Source: Flaccisagitta enflata (taxonomy: Eukaryota; Chaetognatha; Sagittoidea; Aphragmophora). From it: 64,000 nt of DNA. Location: positions 39,184,001-39,248,000 of the forward strand of contig OZ231128.1 in NCBI GenBank assembly GCA_965153355.1, in the 5' to 3' direction. The notes under the pieces were generated by a model. That model worked only from the letters and a program-made list of their open reading frames with translations. It was not told the DNA's origin and made no database searches. The position numbers and the translations under genes are program-made. This document shows positions 33,936-46,639 of the stretch, piece by piece. Every line of letters starts with the position of its first letter. The first letter of the stretch is position 1.

Positions 33936-35225
33936 TCTTAAAACTGCAAAGGGTTATTTTCTGTCCATGCGTCTGTCCTTCCGCCATTTTAAATGTCTCT
34001 TTGCACTTTCTTTTACCCTCTCAAAGATTATCATTCTTAGTCATTTGTTTCGTGACGTAAATCAATGAATCTCACGCGTCCTGGACAACAATTACTAAGC
34101 AAGGTTCTTTTTTGTCCATCCGCATCGGTAACCTAACTAACCTTTCTGCAACCCAAAGTATTCAACCCTAAGAACACGCCGCTACCCGCTTTGGCTTGTT
34201 ACCCTCCTCTTTTTGCATTTCTTGCCTCCTTTTCTTTTTATCGCCTCTTTTACAAAGGTTCAATGTTGATTATCCTTCTCATTATTCCACGGCCTCTTTT
34301 TTTCTCATTCTTGTTTTATGTCTTTCTCGTGGGTTAGGGGCGTTCAAATGTTTTCGGATCTTCTCTCTGTTCCTTTTGGGCTGCGCCGCTCAGAAGGCCC
34401 AAGTCCCATGGGTTATGGGTTTACGCTACTGCTCCCATCGCTTCTCTCTACTCCTGCTTCCTTGCCCCCATACCTCTTCTTTATTTTTCATGGTAAAAAT
34501 ATTTACCTTTATCATCAAATACAATCAAAGTTTTAGGGTCCTCAGGGTTCTCGAAGTTTTTAGGCTCATTGCATCTGAACTAGACTAAAATTGATATTGA
34601 TGAAAATGCGTCATTTGGTCTCTTTTATTGACTCTATCGAATTAAAACGACATTTTAAGTCATTACCAAAACGTGAGAACTTTACAACATAGATGACAAT
34701 CGACGACAGATTCAGGAATTATGAAACAGTTACCTACTAACATGTATGACATTGCATATTTGATCATGACAGGCAGTGATAGGCATAAAAAAGAGGTAGG
34801 TCTGCGATTCTTGCTGCTCCAAAAAAGATTTCATCTTTCTTTTTTTTTTGTGTGTGTGTGTGAGCGAGTCAAAGTGCCCTATTTGTGCAGAGGTTAATTG
34901 CACTATGCGCTTCAACAATACTCTCCTTTTACTTAACATGCTTTTTGGTTGATTTTTTCTCTGCGGTTTCTATTTTTCTCTTTTTTTCTCTTCCTCTCAT
35001 TCTCCCTTCCTCTCTTTTTCCTTTATTCTCATTCACCTCCCTGAAAAGACATTTTGGGCGAATCTTTTCGCCTTCTCGCCGTAAAAGAGGCTCTCAATTT
35101 TTTCTTCTTTTCTTTTTCCTCTTTTTCTGTGTTGGCGGCAGCCAGAGTTCAAACGAACATTACAAAATCCCTTGACAGAGCTTTAACATTTTATGAAATG
35201 GAAACGAGGTTTGTTAGATAATCGG
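33936..35225. other. Spacer; possible degraded family B end near 34378
   Basis: TTTTGGGCTGCGCCGCTCAG followed by AAGGCCCAAGTCCCATGGG at about 34375 is a plausible decayed family B start, but no 3' end follows. No gene recognised. Confidence 0.3.
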
Positions 35226-35480
35226 GAAAAAAGTCGAAGTCAGTCTTCGACTTTTTGACATATTCGAGAGAAATAGGGTTTTCATTTTCTTATGGGAAAG
35301 TTGGGGATCTCCACCGACCGATTGAGGCCTCCAATGAAATTGATAGGGTAAGTAAATTTGATAATTCTCTTTCATTTGGCGCCAAGCAGAATGCTCTACG
35401 GCAATTATTTTTCGCGCTATGAATTTTTAAAGATTTATTTATGAAAATTACGAATTGAATTTTTTTTGATTTTTTATGAT
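35226..35480. mobile_element. Family D copy
   Basis: GGAAAAAAGTCGAAG/CTTCGACTTTTT hairpin (12-bp arms, loop TCAGT), then CTCTTTCATTTGGCGCCAAG, GCGCTATGAATTTTTAAAG. The loop and inner stem differ from the 6044 palindrome while pairing is kept. Confidence 0.6.
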
Positions 35481-35506
35481 TTTGAGTAGGATCAAAAAAG
35501 GAGTGT

Positions 35507-35930
35507 ATTTATGTTTGTTTGAGCATGCAAATACAAGAAAACATGGTTATGAGCATATCTGCTCATCTGTGAGGGTGTTTTTGAGCATTCTAGCTCATTT
35601 AGCTCATTTAGCTCAGTCTGTTTTTCTGATTTAAAATGCGATGAATGGATAAATGTTTTGATACATGTTTGAGCATGCAAATACAAGAAAGCTTGTCAGT
35701 GAGCAGAGTTGCTCATCTGTGAGGGTGTTTTTGAGTATTCTAGCTCATTTAGCTCATTTAGCTAGCTTATTTTTTCTGATTTTAAAACAGATAAATAAAT
35801 GTTATGATTTAAACATGCAAATACAAGAAAGCATGTCAGTAAGCATAGCTGGTTGTCTTGTTTAGTGATTTTGAATATCTTAGCTCATCTAGCTCATTTG
35901 GCTCAGTCCTATTTTTCTCTGATTTTCAGT
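35507..35930. repeat. Tandem repeat of about 150 bp, nearly three units
   Basis: Units start at about 35515, 35668 and 35810 with GAGCATGCAAATACAAGAAA and contain GCTCATCTGTGAGGGTGTTT and repeated TTAGCTCA. Units differ by small substitutions. The first two are closest. Confidence 0.8.
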
Positions 35931-36029
35931 GCAACCAATACATACAATTGCTCTCAATTTGATCTAACAAATAAAAAGAGTTGCAGTGACTGAAGACAAA
36001 AGCTTGGTGAAAAGTGAACAACGCTTACG

Positions 36030-36075
36030 ACTTTTTTCCTCACGGCGACAGCCGCCATTACTGGTAGCAAAACCA
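36030..36075 (-). mobile_element. Family C hairpin segment
   Basis: TACGACTTTTTTCCTCACGG and GGCGACAGCCGCCATTACTGG, as at 6660 with substitutions. Confidence 0.55.
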
Positions 36076-36785
36076 ACCACAACAACGTCGAAAAGAAACT
36101 ACTAACACCCATCTCACTTTTTTAGTCTAATGAAAGTTCATTTGAGAAGAATTGGCCAAAGAATGCAATTTTCAGAACATTTCATGTTATGCGTCAAGTT
36201 GTGGTTTTGGTACACGCCCATCCAAATGAATAAACAAAATCAATATAACACTGAATTCTGATGAAACTTGGTATCATTTGTAGCTACCATATTCAAATTT
36301 TTTTAAAGTTCTCTCAATCATACGATATGATTCATACCACCTTTAGGATAACTAGTCTTTCCACAAGGCAACCAATCCATGTGCAGTTGAAGTCGTTTTG
36401 TAAATGAATGAATGAATCAAGATCAAGGACATGTCTTTAAAGGCACTAGTCATCTAAAGAACAAGGAAACAGCCATTAGAATTCTTGGACCCATGATAAG
36501 TCAACTATTGGGCCAAGTATAGCTCTGACCGATGCAACGGTTGAACCCATTTTTTTTCTCCCCTCTCTTTCTACGTTCCTCTTCTTCCTGGTTTCAAGAC
36601 TCATTGGCGTTTTATCATCAATCTTGTTGTCAGTTGGAGGTTCTTTGTACGAGTAGGGTCTTGATTAGCCTAGGGCATCGTCTGGCAACCCAGTGAAAGT
36701 GTGAGAAAGACACGCCAGGCGAGAAACCGGCGCAGCACTGGGAGAAAAAAAAAGAAAAGACGGGAGACAAAAGATAGAAAAGATA
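36076..36785. other. Spacer without recognised genes
   Basis: No supported feature. Confidence 0.3.
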
Positions 36786-36787
36786 TG

Positions 36788-36788
<1 letters not shown>

Positions 36789-36873
<85 letters not shown>
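36789..36873. repeat. (GA)n microsatellite
   Basis: Pure GA array. Confidence 0.97.
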
Positions 36874-36879
<6 letters not shown>

Positions 36880-36949
36880 ATAGTAAATAATATTTGCAAA
36901 TGACGAACATGAAACTATATCATAAGAGAGAAGTACCACGAGAAACTAT

Positions 36950-37195
36950 TTACCAATAAAGGCGGCTCTCGCCGTAGGAAAAAAGTCGTAAGTGCGAGGT
37001 TTTGGAATTTCTTGTGATTGTTTTTTGTCTGGTTGTCTGGTTGTTGGATGGACAGACGGACCAACAGACCAATGGATGGACTGACAGACAAAGCCTCTCA
37101 TAGCGTCCAGAGTTGAAATGAGAGAGAGACTGTGCTGCCAGGATGCACAATCATCCCCTGGGACATATCAAAGTTCAAATAGACTTCAACTAACT
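36950..37195 (+). mobile_element. Family C element containing a family A fragment
   Basis: TACCAATAAAGGCGGCTCTC-GCCG hairpin, GGAAAAAAGTCGTAAGTG, then a family A-like GGATGGACAGACGGACC core (about 37020-37108), then ATCAAAGTTCAAATAGACTTC, which recurs at about 58340 near the end of the other long family C copy. Confidence 0.5.
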
Positions 37196-37308
37196 CGATT
37201 CTTTGTTTTTGGGAAAAATGCAAAAAATGCGAAAAAAAAAAAAAGATTTAAAAAATCATAGCTCCAAAACTATCAATTGCACAGAATTCTGCTTGGCGTC
37301 ATCTGAAA

Positions 37309-37997
37309 TAGTCGCAAAAGAGTTAGATGGTCAGCGGTACCCGTTGCCCCTATGTGAGTGTATGTGAATGTGTGATAGTGAGAGGGGCAGCGGCCCCGAA
37401 GGGGCCGATGACCTATGCTTAGTAAGTTTTGAGCATTGCGGCCATGATAGGAGCCTTGAGGCTGTGATTTGAGCCTTGAGCTGTGATTTGAGCCACAAAA
37501 CTGTAATTTGCCACTTAAGGCTGTGGTTTGAGCCTCAAGGCTGTGATTTGCGCATCAAGGCTGTGATTTGAGCCTCCAAGCTGTTATCTAAGCCTCAAGG
37601 CTGGGATTTCAGCGTTAAGGCTGGGATGTGAGACTCGAGGCTAAAGTTTGGCCTTGAGGCTAGAAATTGAGCCTTGAGGCTAGAAATTGGGCCTTGAGCC
37701 TAGACTGTCAGCCTTGAGACTAAAATTTGGGCTTCGAGGCTAGAATTTGGGCCTCGAGGCTTAATTTGGGCTTTGAGGCTAGAATTTGGGCCTCAAGGCT
37801 AGAATTTTGGCCTCGAGGCTAGAATTTTGGCCTCGACGCTAGAATTTGGGCCTCAATGCTAGAATTTGGGCCTCAAGGCTAGGAGAGCTTCAAAGGGGGT
37901 GGACGGAGAAGGAGAAGGAGAAGAAGGAGAAGGAGGAGAAATTTCCCCTATGTGTGAAAGCATAGGTCATCGGCCCCTTCGGGGCCGCTGCCCAAAA
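37309..37997 (-). mobile_element. Family B element inserted in family D
   Basis: TAGTCGCAAAAGAGTTAGATGG, GGTCAGCGGTACCCGTTGCCC, GGGCAGCGGCCCCGAAGGGG, minisatellite of TTTGAGCCTYRAGGCTG type, inverted CCCCTTCGGGGCCGCTGCCC, AAAA. Nearly the same ends as the copy in the CXC gene, so a close subfamily. Confidence 0.85.
37440..37885. repeat. Family B minisatellite
   Basis: About 23 units with GCCTYRAGGCT palindromic core. The unit shifts from GTGATTTGAGCC to AGAATTTGGGCC along the array. Confidence 0.85.
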
Positions 37998-38169
37998 GGA
38001 GAATTAGCTCTTTCTTAGCTATCAATTTCATACGTAGTCCCATTCTGCCCCCAAAATGTATCATCTTTCTCAAACGACTCATAAAACAAAGGGAAATCCG
38101 TTTTTCTCTGCAGGACTCAAGAAGACCAAAGGGACTTCGTCTCTTCGACTTTTTTCCAAACTAGGGGAG

Positions 38170-38580
38170 AAAAACCATTTATGATATCAAATGATCAATA
38201 ACAAAAACGTTACTTTCCTGGATGACTACTTAGGTGTCTTAATCACAGGCAGGTCCCGAATTTGTTCAGTTTGAAAAACACTATTTTGTTCTTCAGTAAA
38301 CGTAAAAATTTGACTGAAAAAGGTAACTAAATGTGATTCAAGGGGGCAAAGGACACGACATCATGAAATTATGATTAGACTCGTCGACTGAAAACTACAT
38401 CGATAATAAATGATGCCCCTTCTTATCAGTAGATAAAACATTTTAAAAGTCTTTTAGATTTTTTTGAGATGAAGCGATTTTGACAAGTTCCAAATATTCA
38501 AACATTCGTCTTTTTCAGACTAAGCCAAAAAAAAAAAAAAAAAGAAGAAAAAAAAGACCAACCTAATTTGAGTTAGACAG
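38170..38580. other. Spacer without recognised genes
   Basis: AT-rich, no feature. Confidence 0.3.
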
Positions 38581-38589
38581 AAGAAAAGA

Positions 38590-39045
38590 TGACTAAAACA
38601 GGAGAACAGATAAACCTCGAGTGACTGAGACAGAAGAACAGACAAAAGAACAGACAATTCTCGTGTGACTGAAACAGAAGAACAGACAAACCTCACGTGA
38701 GAGACAGAAGAACAGACAATTCTCGAGTGACTGAGACAGAAGAACAGACAAACCTCGAGTGACTGAGATAAAAGAACAGACAAGCCTCACGTGAGTGAGA
38801 CAGAAGAACAGACAAGCCTCACGTGAGTGAGACAGAAGAACAGTCAGTTCTCTTGTGACTGAGACGGAAGAACAGACAATTCTCGAGTGACTGAGACAGA
38901 AGAACAGACAAACCTCGAGTGACTAAGACAGGAAAACAGACAAGCCTCATATGAGTAAGACAATTCTCGTGTGACTGAAACAGAAGAACAGACAAACCTC
39001 ACGTGAGTGAGACAGTAAAACAGACAATTCTCGTGTGACTGATAG
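38590..39045. repeat. Minisatellite of about 32 bp, about 14 units
   Basis: Units of GACTGAGACAGAAGAACAGAC plus CAAACCTCGAGT or AATTCTCGAGT. Two alternating subunit types (CCTCACGTGA and TTCTCGTGTGA) suggest higher-order organisation. The Ser/Leu/Cys frames across it are artefacts. Confidence 0.9.
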
Positions 39046-39164
39046 AACTGCCAAGAACACCGGAAGATGAAAGGCTGCTCCTGAGGCCGAAAGGACTTAG
39101 TAACTCGTTCACCCTTGGATGGATATAAAAGGTGTAGGTGGAGTGGCAACAAACCAATTTTCAA

Positions 39165-40320
<1,156 letters not shown>

Positions 40321-40533
40321 TTTGAAATGGACAGAAAGAAAGATAGAAATAGAAAATGAAGGATAAAGACGAAACAGAAAAAGTAACAGACATGGGACAG
40401 AGAAAGACGGAGAGAGGGAGAGACGAACACAGAAAGAGAAATTGGTTGGAAATGAAGCTGTGCAAAGCTCCAATTTTCAAGGAAAGCAGAAAGGTGTTAT
40501 GACAAAATTGAAAAACGATTTCGCCATTTCGTC

Positions 40534-40758
40534 GTGCACAGTGAGAATCAACTCCCAGAAATTGCCAATGAAAAAAAGGAACCAAACCTGAGAATATGCG
40601 TCTGTTGTGTAGCTGATAGAGAGCTATGTACTGGAAATCAATCTCGAGGACTGAAATTGACGAAACACTGCTCTCTTCTTTCCTTTTGTGTGGAACGAGC
40701 TGAAGATAAACTTTTCAAAAAGCAATTTCATAAGTATCAGTGCCTCGGTATAGTCAGG
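40534..40758 (+). pseudogene. Possible piggyBac-type C-terminal zinc segment
   Basis: The frame reads QLPEIANEKKEPNLRICVCC, then a spacer, HCSLLSFCVER and KKQFHKY. A C-x2-C followed by C...C...FH near a C-terminus resembles the cysteine-rich tail of piggyBac-like transposases (C-x2-C, PLCV-x-C-F-x-x-YH). The spacing is disturbed by an insertion-like EDKL. No catalytic Asp regions lie upstream, which is polypurine DNA. The stop falls where the second CXC transposon begins. Tentative. Confidence 0.3.
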
Positions 40759-42344
40759 TAAATGTAAAAAAATCGGTAGAAAAAATTCCAACAAAGCTGG
40801 GAAGGTGGTTTTCTAATCATTGAGATGTACATTTTAAGAAAAACAACTATTACCCAAAAGTTCTTTACCGCTAGTCTTGGAATTCAACATTGAAAAAAAG
40901 TTGCAAAAATGCCCAAAAATCTTAATTTTCGCACCTGTTTTTTTCCCTTTAAACGCTTTAGAATCTTATAATTCTTAAAGAAATTGATAAAAGTTCATTA
41001 AAAAAATCTATAATGAAAAAAAAATTATGTGGAAAAAATTCATATTATGATTTTGTTCAATAAAATCACATTTTGTTGTAAGAAAAATGATAAGAAAAGT
41101 GAAAAAATATGTTTTTATCATATTCATTAACTACTGAGCACTGCTTATTCTACACTCTGCAGTTAAACAGAGGGCCCTCTTTTTTTGATAGATCCATTTA
41201 CTCTTCCTTATGAATGATAGCTTGTATCACTGTTCTATATGCAGGAGTAATCTCATGCAGCTCGTTTACACACAACCCTATGAGGTAGGCTGCTCCGCGC
41301 GTTGGTATTCTTTTAATTGGGCCTCGATGTCAACAATCAAAATCATAAGTTGACACCGATACTCCCCAATGCTTCTTTTGTGCCAATATTTTCTGTCACT
41401 TGTGGCATGTGTAGAGATTACTCTGCATCCATATCATCCTCCAAATCTTCTTCCTCCAAAATCAATGCACTTGCATTTGTGCAACCAGAGCCTTGACAGT
41501 GTCCACATGCAAGCGTGCATTTCATGGCATTTTTGCGGCAGCTGCATTGAGCAGAACTGCAATCCGTTGTGCAATCACAGCGAATGATCTTCAACAGCTC
41601 AGCTGGAGCAGGGGGAAGATCTGTGAGAATAGGAGAGTAGCCCGACTTGATGAATTTCCAACCTCACATTTCCTCTTGCATTGTGCATTCAAGACTTTTC
41701 CACTGGCAAATTTGCAAATACACTCTGTAACTCTGATATTTTGCAGCAGCTTTTGTGGGTGGGAGACTTCTTGCCTCAACTTAGTTGAGACTTTTTGCCA
41801 CCTTTTCACAATATCTGCTCAAGCGTAGTTCAATCAGTGATTGATTCTTTTTCCCATTATTCATCACCACCAAAGCAATTTCACCAGCTGATTCAATAAG
41901 CTCAGGAGTAGCAGAAACACTGTCAAAAACTTTTGCTGCTTGCTGCAGGGTGGTATTAGTCTTAAATTTCTTAAAAACTGCCGCTTTTCACAGAAGACTT
42001 AGATGCAAAAGTCACTGCTTGATATTTCCTTCTGAAAGAGATTTCATCAACATTTTTGCCTACCATTCCAGATACAATTTTTTTTTCCAATTTCCTCTGC
42101 ATCTTCAACATTAACAGTGGCATGAGCATGGACTCCGTTGGCAATATCACAAAGCTCAGGCCCATACTTAAATGGATTTCTCTCTTTAAAAAAATCTCGG
42201 ACAAGGTTTGTGTCCTTCCAATCATGATCAATTCTAGAGGGACCAAAATCTTTGTTCTGTTCACCAGTTCTTATCTTTGTGGTTGTGATCTCTTGGATGG
42301 TATTGCGCACTTCAGCACACACAGGCATAGAGAGGGTCCATTGA

Positions 42345-43089
42345 CAGTGGGTGGCATGTCACATATGGAAAACTTTTTGTTGACGAAAACTTTTCGTCCA
42401 CAAAAGATTTCAGTCGACTCGAGACTATTATTCTCTGAGCATTTGTGGTCTAAATCTAATCATTACTGATGTCCGACAAAAAATTTGCTTATGGAGAGTG
42501 AGGGTAGAGATTGAAGAAAATTAGAGAAGTACTGACTCAAGTTTTACTAACGACCGTAAGTTATATTTAACAAGGCTGGATACAGGGCCGATAAGTAGTC
42601 GCTGGCGGGTGGGCAGGGGCAATAATGTGGTTGGGCAGGGGTATTATGACAGTTGGGCAGGGGCAGTACGGGAGTAGGCGGGGCTGTAATGTGGCTGCAA
42701 AGCTCTGCTCTGCTTCAGCCAATCTCGCGTCATCCAAAATGTTGCGTTACCAACCCTCCGGACACAGCCCCTTATCTGACTGTTTGAACGACTAAAAAAA
42801 CCTTTTTGTCATTTGTTGTAGCTTCGTGGCAGGTATGCCGTTACATAGACAGCATTGCAACCGTTACTCTGTACATAATGCAACGCAGTGCTCTAAAACT
42901 AGATGTTGCGTCGTGTTACCAAGGAAACATGAAAACAAACATAAGCGGGAAAGAAGCTGCTCCAAGATTTGCAGTTTACCGATGGTAAAAAGTCTCGAGT
43001 CGACTGAAGACTTTAAATGGCAAAATCTTTTTGTCCACAAAAAGTTTTCGTCTACGAAAAGTTTTCTATATGTAGCATGCCACCCACTG
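42345..43089. mobile_element. Foldback/TIR element, 745 bp, 4-bp target duplication
   Basis: Ends CAGTGGGTGGCATG / CATGCCACCCACTG with inverted arms of about 80-95 bp that include GTCGACTCGAGACT. TTGA flanks both sides (42341-42344, 43090-43093). Removing it with one TTGA restores the host frame (asparagine, glutamine, tryptophan) as in copy 1. A family A element is inside. Confidence 0.85.
42570..42793 (+). mobile_element. Family A element nested in the foldback, diverged
   Basis: CAAGGCTGGATACAGGGCC distal end, subterminal AGTCGCTGGCGGG, three GGGCAGGGGC-type boxes (duplicated interior), CAACCCTCCGGACACAGCC, degenerate hairpin to GACTAAAAAAA. Confidence 0.6.
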
Positions 43090-43999
43090 TTGATTCCTCT
43101 GTGTTTCAGTCATTCCACTTCCATGTGTCAGGCCACACCCTGTTTTGAGATTTCTCATTAGGCATGTTTCGATGACATGATCACTTGAGAGGCCAGCCCA
43201 CTCGCGATCACTCCTTCTGACTACATGGAGGCCATTCAAAAATTGAAAGTAGATATCAGGATGGCTGTTTTCTAAATCCATCATCTCCAGCAAGTACACA
43301 TATGATGACTTCAAATAGTTATAATGACCTGTTGCTGCAAAGAAAGCAAGCATCTCTATAGTAGCCTGTAGATGAAGAGGCTAGTTCCCCAAACGTTCTC
43401 CTCTAAGATAGCTAGATAGCGTCTCAGTATGTCAATCATCCTCATATAAAGAAGCCAAAACTTGGCTGTTCTGCTGTTGCTTAGTGCTTCAGCTTCAGCT
43501 TCAGTTCAGCTTCAGCTTCAGCTTCAGTTTTTAAGATTTGTTTTGTTTTTTTAACAGTATCACTTTGACAAAGGTACTCAAATGGTTCACCATCCATTAG
43601 CTGGTGATAAACAGTTTCCATTTCCCTAATGATCTCATCAACTGATGGGGAAGTTAGGCCTTTGTCTCCTGGCTGATCTTCTGACTCATTGACCATGTCT
43701 TCACTTGGAGTGGTCTGTTTTTCAGTGCAGTATTACTGTATTCCTCTTTCCAACAGGAATGACGTAACCATGATAGTAGTGTGATGATGATGAAGTATTA
43801 TTCTTGTCTATTTCTTAGTATCTGTACAAATATAACAGTAATTTGTTTTCAAGTGAAAAAATTTGTGTTCTTGCTCGATTGAAATTTGTTAGCCTATACA
43901 CATCTTTAAAAAAAATTGTGTAGCTTGCCTCAAAGGTCACACTTTTTTTAGAATCATTGCCTCTGGGGAAGAGGATGAAAAAGATGAGGTATACAATAA

Positions 44000-44132
44000 C
44001 AAGACCGGATACACGGCCAATCCCAGTTGCGGATGGGTGGGCAGGGGCGGAAATGCGCATTTTCACACGGACGGACCGACGGACCAACGGATGGACGGAC
44101 AAAGGCTCTCATAGAGTTGCGTGTCCGCAACT
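44000..44132 (+). mobile_element. Family A element, complete short copy
   Basis: CAAGACCGGATACACGGCC, AGTTGCGGATGGGTGGGCAG, GGCGGAAATGCGCATTTTC, GGACCGACGGACC core, CTCTCATAGAG, hairpin AGTTGCGTGTCCGCAACT (44115-44132), AAAAA. It lies in the second CXC transposon beyond the gene's 5' end. Confidence 0.85.
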
Positions 44133-45119
44133 AAAAAGAGAATGAGGAAGAACAAGGTCAATATAGCTAACAATGCGACACCTATGAAAAAATAGTTTCA
44201 TTACATGAATATATGTGAATACATGAATGTACTGCTTCATGTATGAAAGCATGATTGATGCTGCTTGATACTTATTCTTTCACTCAACAGCTATACATTT
44301 TTTTTTAGTTATGCATGGTCAATCCAACAACAGACCAGAGACATGACCCTCCGAAGATGATAAACATAGAAAATTGAATCTTTTCATGTTTATTTTTCAT
44401 CTTTTGGGGGTAACTGACTACTTTCTGTTACAAAATGTTTTTTTCTTTTAACATAGGATGTCATGTATCTTTTTCCACCTTCTTTTTGTTTTGTTTTTCA
44501 AAATTTTTCAATTTTTACAATGATTAAAGGTGAAGAAATAAAATGCGGAAATAGCGATTTTTTGCGATTTTCACCTGTTTTTTCCCTTACAGTAAATGTT
44601 CACACCTGAGAGCTGCGGAAAAGAACTTTTGGGTAATAGTTGTTTTTCCTAAAATATACATCTTAATAGTTAGAAAACCACCTTCGTTTGCTTTGTGGGA
44701 CTTTTTTCTACCTTTTCCCCTTTATTTTCCTACATTTACTTGACTAGTAGAGAAGGCCGGCGGTGTTAGTTGGCGTTACCTCGATTCTTATCTATGATAC
44801 TGAGAGTATGGTTTCCCAACCAATATTGCTAGCTTTTCCACCACCGCATCTATGTTTTCAAGTAGGCATGTCCACCCTTTGCTGATGATGCAGTCGAGCT
44901 GATAGTTTTGCCAGTTAAGCAATATTATTGTCAATAGTTAAGGATAATTGTGAGCAATCCGGATAAATGCTTTGATCTGAGAAGCCCGAAGTCAGAGCCA
45001 ACTCAGAGGAAAAATAGTAAATCAGTAAATATCTACAACCTCGGGGGGGGGGGTGAACTCTGAACAATGAACAGTGACTGACAAGCTTCTGAGGTTAAGA
45101 AAAAGAAGAGAAAAAAACA

Positions 45120-45127
45120 AAAAAAAA

Positions 45128-45202
<75 letters not shown>

Positions 45203-45240
45203 AAACAAAAAACAAAAAGAAAAACAAAAACAAAAACAAA
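45120..45240. repeat. (GAAAAC)n hexanucleotide repeat
   Basis: About 11 near-perfect GAAAAC units (45132-45200), then CAAAAA/CAAAAG variants. Not a known telomere unit. Confidence 0.92.
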
Positions 45241-45787
45241 AGCAAAATAGAAATGAATAAGACGATGACTGAGAAGAAGAAGACGGAAAAGAAGAGAGGA
45301 AGAGAGTGAGAAAGAAGACAAAAAGAGAATCTCTCGCAACATCAACGAGGATAGATGAGCCTTGAGAAGACGCTGATGATCCGATCTTTGCTATCGCAGA
45401 CATCGGAGCGCCAACGAGCCACATGTGTGCATGTATACATATACATATACGGGCGTGATATACCTTTCTTTCGTAAGAAACTAGATGAGCGCATGTGTGC
45501 ATACACAGTTGAACTCCGCTCTTACGTACCCGCCACTAACGGCAAGCTGCGAAAAATGGATTCTCATTCATAGTCCCCCAAGTTGCTTCTGTATATGTTT
45601 CTGTATATGTATATTGTTTCTGTATATGTATATTTTGCTGATAGCAAGATACATTTATCTGTTCCTCAAAATCCGGATTCGAACTTTACTTTTCTTATGT
45701 GCGCAACGGTACGCATATGTTTGAGGTGATGTCAGTGCGTAATTCAATCAAACTTCCATCGTAACCAGTTTGATAACCCTTATATTT

Positions 45788-45989
45788 AGTCGCGTGCTAA
45801 GCGACTCTACACCCCGCTTTGTCGGTCAGTCGTTCCATCTGTGCGTCGGTCCATCGGTCCATCACACTTTACTTTTTTGTTTGTTTTTGCGGTCTTTGGC
45901 CTCTCTGCTCCTGCCCAAGTGATTAAGTGACCTCTAATATGGCCCCTGCCCACCCACACTCGACTGGGTTAGCCATGTATCAGGCCTTG
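45788..45989 (-). mobile_element. Family A element, complete
   Basis: Hairpin AGTCGCGTGCTAAGCGACT, GGTCAGTCGTTCC core, TTTTGCGGTCTTTGGCCTC, CTGCTCCTGCCCAAGTGATT, CCCCTGCCCACCCACACTCGAC, distal GCCATGTATCAGGCCTTG, TTTTTAG on the right. Same subfamily as 7690-7895. Confidence 0.82.
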
Positions 45990-46339
45990 TTTTTAGTGTT
46001 TCATGAATTCGTCGCGTCATCCTCAAGGTAGAACAGATGAAATCGTACCTTTGATTCTGCAGACCAAACCAAACCTCCGGCGTCCGTCCTAGAAATCTCG
46101 GCGCGTACCTTATATTAGCTTCGGGGCTCAGGTGCGAGTGTGCCAGATGGTAAGCTGATCAAAGGCCAATACCGTTAAGAACTACTTGTTTCTCAATGTC
46201 TGAAAGGGGGAAAAAATATGCCTACAGCATCTGCCAAGGCGAGAGGAGCGAGCGATAGTGGTACATACGTATGCATAGGTATGCACAGTACACGTATGCT
46301 CACGCTGCTCTACACAGAACAAGCATGAGAAAGAAAGAG

Positions 46340-46618
<279 letters not shown>

Positions 46619-46639
46619 CGTACGGTAACATCATTATAA

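Larger units (their letters stand above)
37200..38165. mobile_element. Family D copy split by a family B element
   Basis: Left part AAAGATTTAAAAAATCATAG...GCTTGGCGTCATCTGAAA (37235-37307), right part GGAGAATTAGCTCTTTCTTAGC...CTTCGACTTTTTTCC (37998-38160). An uninterrupted relative is at 58515-58775, and the removed segment is exactly the family B element. Confidence 0.6.
41418..43700 (-). pseudogene. Transposon CXC gene, copy 2; more complete 5' part, internal deletion, interrupted
   Basis: Read right to left. An N-terminal part (about 43700-43480, PSVDEIIREMETVYHQL) and YLLEMMDLENSHPDIYFQFL...DREWAGLSSDHVIE (43353-43160) lie upstream of MRNLKTGCGLTHGSGMTET, showing what copy 1 has lost. A foldback element (42345-43089) interrupts at NQ/QW. 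The frame continues LSMPVCAEVRN, DFGPSR, FFKERNPF, GVHAHATV, then a deletion of about 850 bp relative to copy 1 joins SSVKSG to KFKTNTTLQQ, removing the TRGETFDHI and DDTDL motifs. The end is SYRVYLQICQW, LTDLPPAPAELLKIIRC, the CXC array (CTTDC, CSC, CTLACGHC) and an acidic tail, stop at 41418-41420. Frameshifts present. Non-functional. Confidence 0.7.
40754..44743 (-). mobile_element. TIR transposon carrying the CXC gene, copy 2
   Basis: Left end (from TCAGGTAAATGTA) and right end (to TACATTTACTTGA) are inverted over at least 120 bp: GAAGGTGGTTTTCTAA, AAAAACAACTATTACCCAAA and AGTTCTTT are all mirrored, with weaker symmetry to about 40945 and 44560. The gene inside runs on the minus strand. 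It holds a nested foldback element (42345-43089), which in turn holds a family A copy. Confidence 0.7.

Noticed and set aside
34196-34588. Plus-strand frame of 130 codons with hydrophobic start
   Set aside because: Pyrimidine-rich with a possible family B relic inside; no conserved motif seen.
45665-45690. CCGGATTCGAACTTTAC, like the T-arm of a tRNA
   Set aside because: No acceptor stem, D-arm or anticodon arm can be placed around it.
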